A stretch of 5,571 nucleotides of DNA from NCBI GenBank assembly GCA_028872685.1, contig JAPKEI010000195.1, forward strand, positions 1-5,571. The letters run 5' to 3'. This document shows, piece after piece, positions 5,293-5,571 of the stretch (position 1 is the first letter of the stretch; every line of letters starts with the position of its first letter). The translations under genes were made by a program, and so were the position numbers. This DNA comes from Verrucomicrobiota bacterium. Its GTDB lineage: Bacteria; Verrucomicrobiota; Verrucomicrobiia; Limisphaerales; UBA1100. The notes beneath the pieces are model-generated. The model had not been told where the DNA came from. It ran no database searches and was given only the letters and a program-made list of their open reading frames with translations.

Positions 5293-5546
5293 TTGCTTTT
5301 ACCCAGTCCTTCCCAAAAAACCACCAACTCGCGCGCACCAAAGTCCGCCAGCACTTGGCCATCCACGACGATCACCGGCGCGAGGGTTTGGCCCGAGAGG
5401 CGTTCCATTTCCTCGAAGGCCTCCGGGTCCTCAATCACGTCGACCGTTTCAAATTCGACACCTTGGCTTGTGAGCCAATGCTCCGCTTGGCGGCACCAGC
5501 CGCACACGGGTTTTACATAAAGTTTTACTGATTCGGGTTGATACAT
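5289..5546 (-). CDS. Glutaredoxin-like protein with dithiol CGWC active site, 85 aa
   Basis: A single thioredoxin-fold domain of glutaredoxin size. The first strand (VKLYVKPVC) leads into the active site C15-G-W-C18 at the start of helix 1. The cis-proline P57 (TLAPVIVVDG) and the following DFGARELVVFW helix match glutaredoxin-family proteins. Such proteins reduce disulfides or glutathionylated proteins, and some take part in Fe-S cluster handling. A dithiol site argues for reductase chemistry; the CGWC sequence differs from the CPYC of classical glutaredoxins, so whether it uses glutathione is open. Start ATG is at 5546; the upstream sequence (GGGCGAG about 4 bases away) is a mediocre ribosome-binding site, and the frame stays open to the window edge, so a longer N-terminus cannot be excluded. 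Its stop overlaps the lipA start by 4 bp, implying co-translation with lipoyl synthase. Confidence 0.92.
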   Translation of the reverse strand: MYQPESVKLYVKPVCGWCRQAEHWLTSQGVEFETVDVIEDPEAFEEMERLSGQTLAPVIVVDGQVLADFGARELVVFWEGLGKSK

Positions 5547-5571
5547 TTCGCTCGCCCACCATTGGCTTTTT

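Noticed and set aside
4955..5520. Two overlapping plus-strand open frames of 172 and 184 codons
   Set aside because: Both lie opposite lipA and the glutaredoxin gene, whose motifs are complete. The translations are low-complexity Arg/Ser/Pro-rich and show no family features.

Overview
The window looks like a piece of a bacterial chromosome, most likely from Verrucomicrobiota (Limisphaerales/Pedosphaeraceae type). This placement rests mainly on the small TPR protein at 1690-2196, whose layout (an LHLQAAQGWLELGD-like start, an IPYNLACY motif and a DPDL.PLW ending) I remember as common in that group. It is inference from memory, not a database result. The genes are packed tightly. I see no insertion sequence, tRNA, rRNA or CRISPR array.

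Layout: the left edge carries the 3' end of pyrF on the plus strand. Everything else lies on the minus strand and is read from right to left. The first block is a tight operon of glutaredoxin (5289-5546), lipA (4393-5292) and ligA (2384-4390); the genes overlap by 4 bp or are 2 bp apart. After a gap of about 190 bases comes a second minus-strand block. It holds a TPR protein, a TusD/DsrE-like protein with the catalytic cysteine, a DsrE-superfamily protein without it (TusC/DsrF-like), a 60-residue TusB/DsrH-like mini-protein and a seven-iron-type ferredoxin (FdxA-like). The ferredoxin converges on pyrF, and a hairpin in the junction probably serves as a shared terminator.

Functionally, pyrF makes UMP, ligA seals DNA nicks, and grx-lipA concerns lipoate synthesis and thiol/Fe-S redox chemistry. 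The most interesting part is the second block. Three consecutive small genes resemble the subunits of the TusDCB/DsrEFH sulfur-relay heterohexamer, in the same E-F-H order, and are followed by a ferredoxin and preceded by a TPR protein. I see no dsrAB or other Dsr genes in the window. A compact sulfur-carrier or redox module is a reasonable hypothesis. The link to lipoyl synthase (a radical SAM enzyme that consumes sulfur and electrons) rests only on proximity.

Several candidate regulatory sites lie in the second block: a 17-bp-spaced promoter before the ferredoxin with a possible Shine-Dalgarno-masking hairpin, a possible leaderless promoter before the DsrE-like gene, and a weak extended -10 promoter in the gap before the TPR gene.
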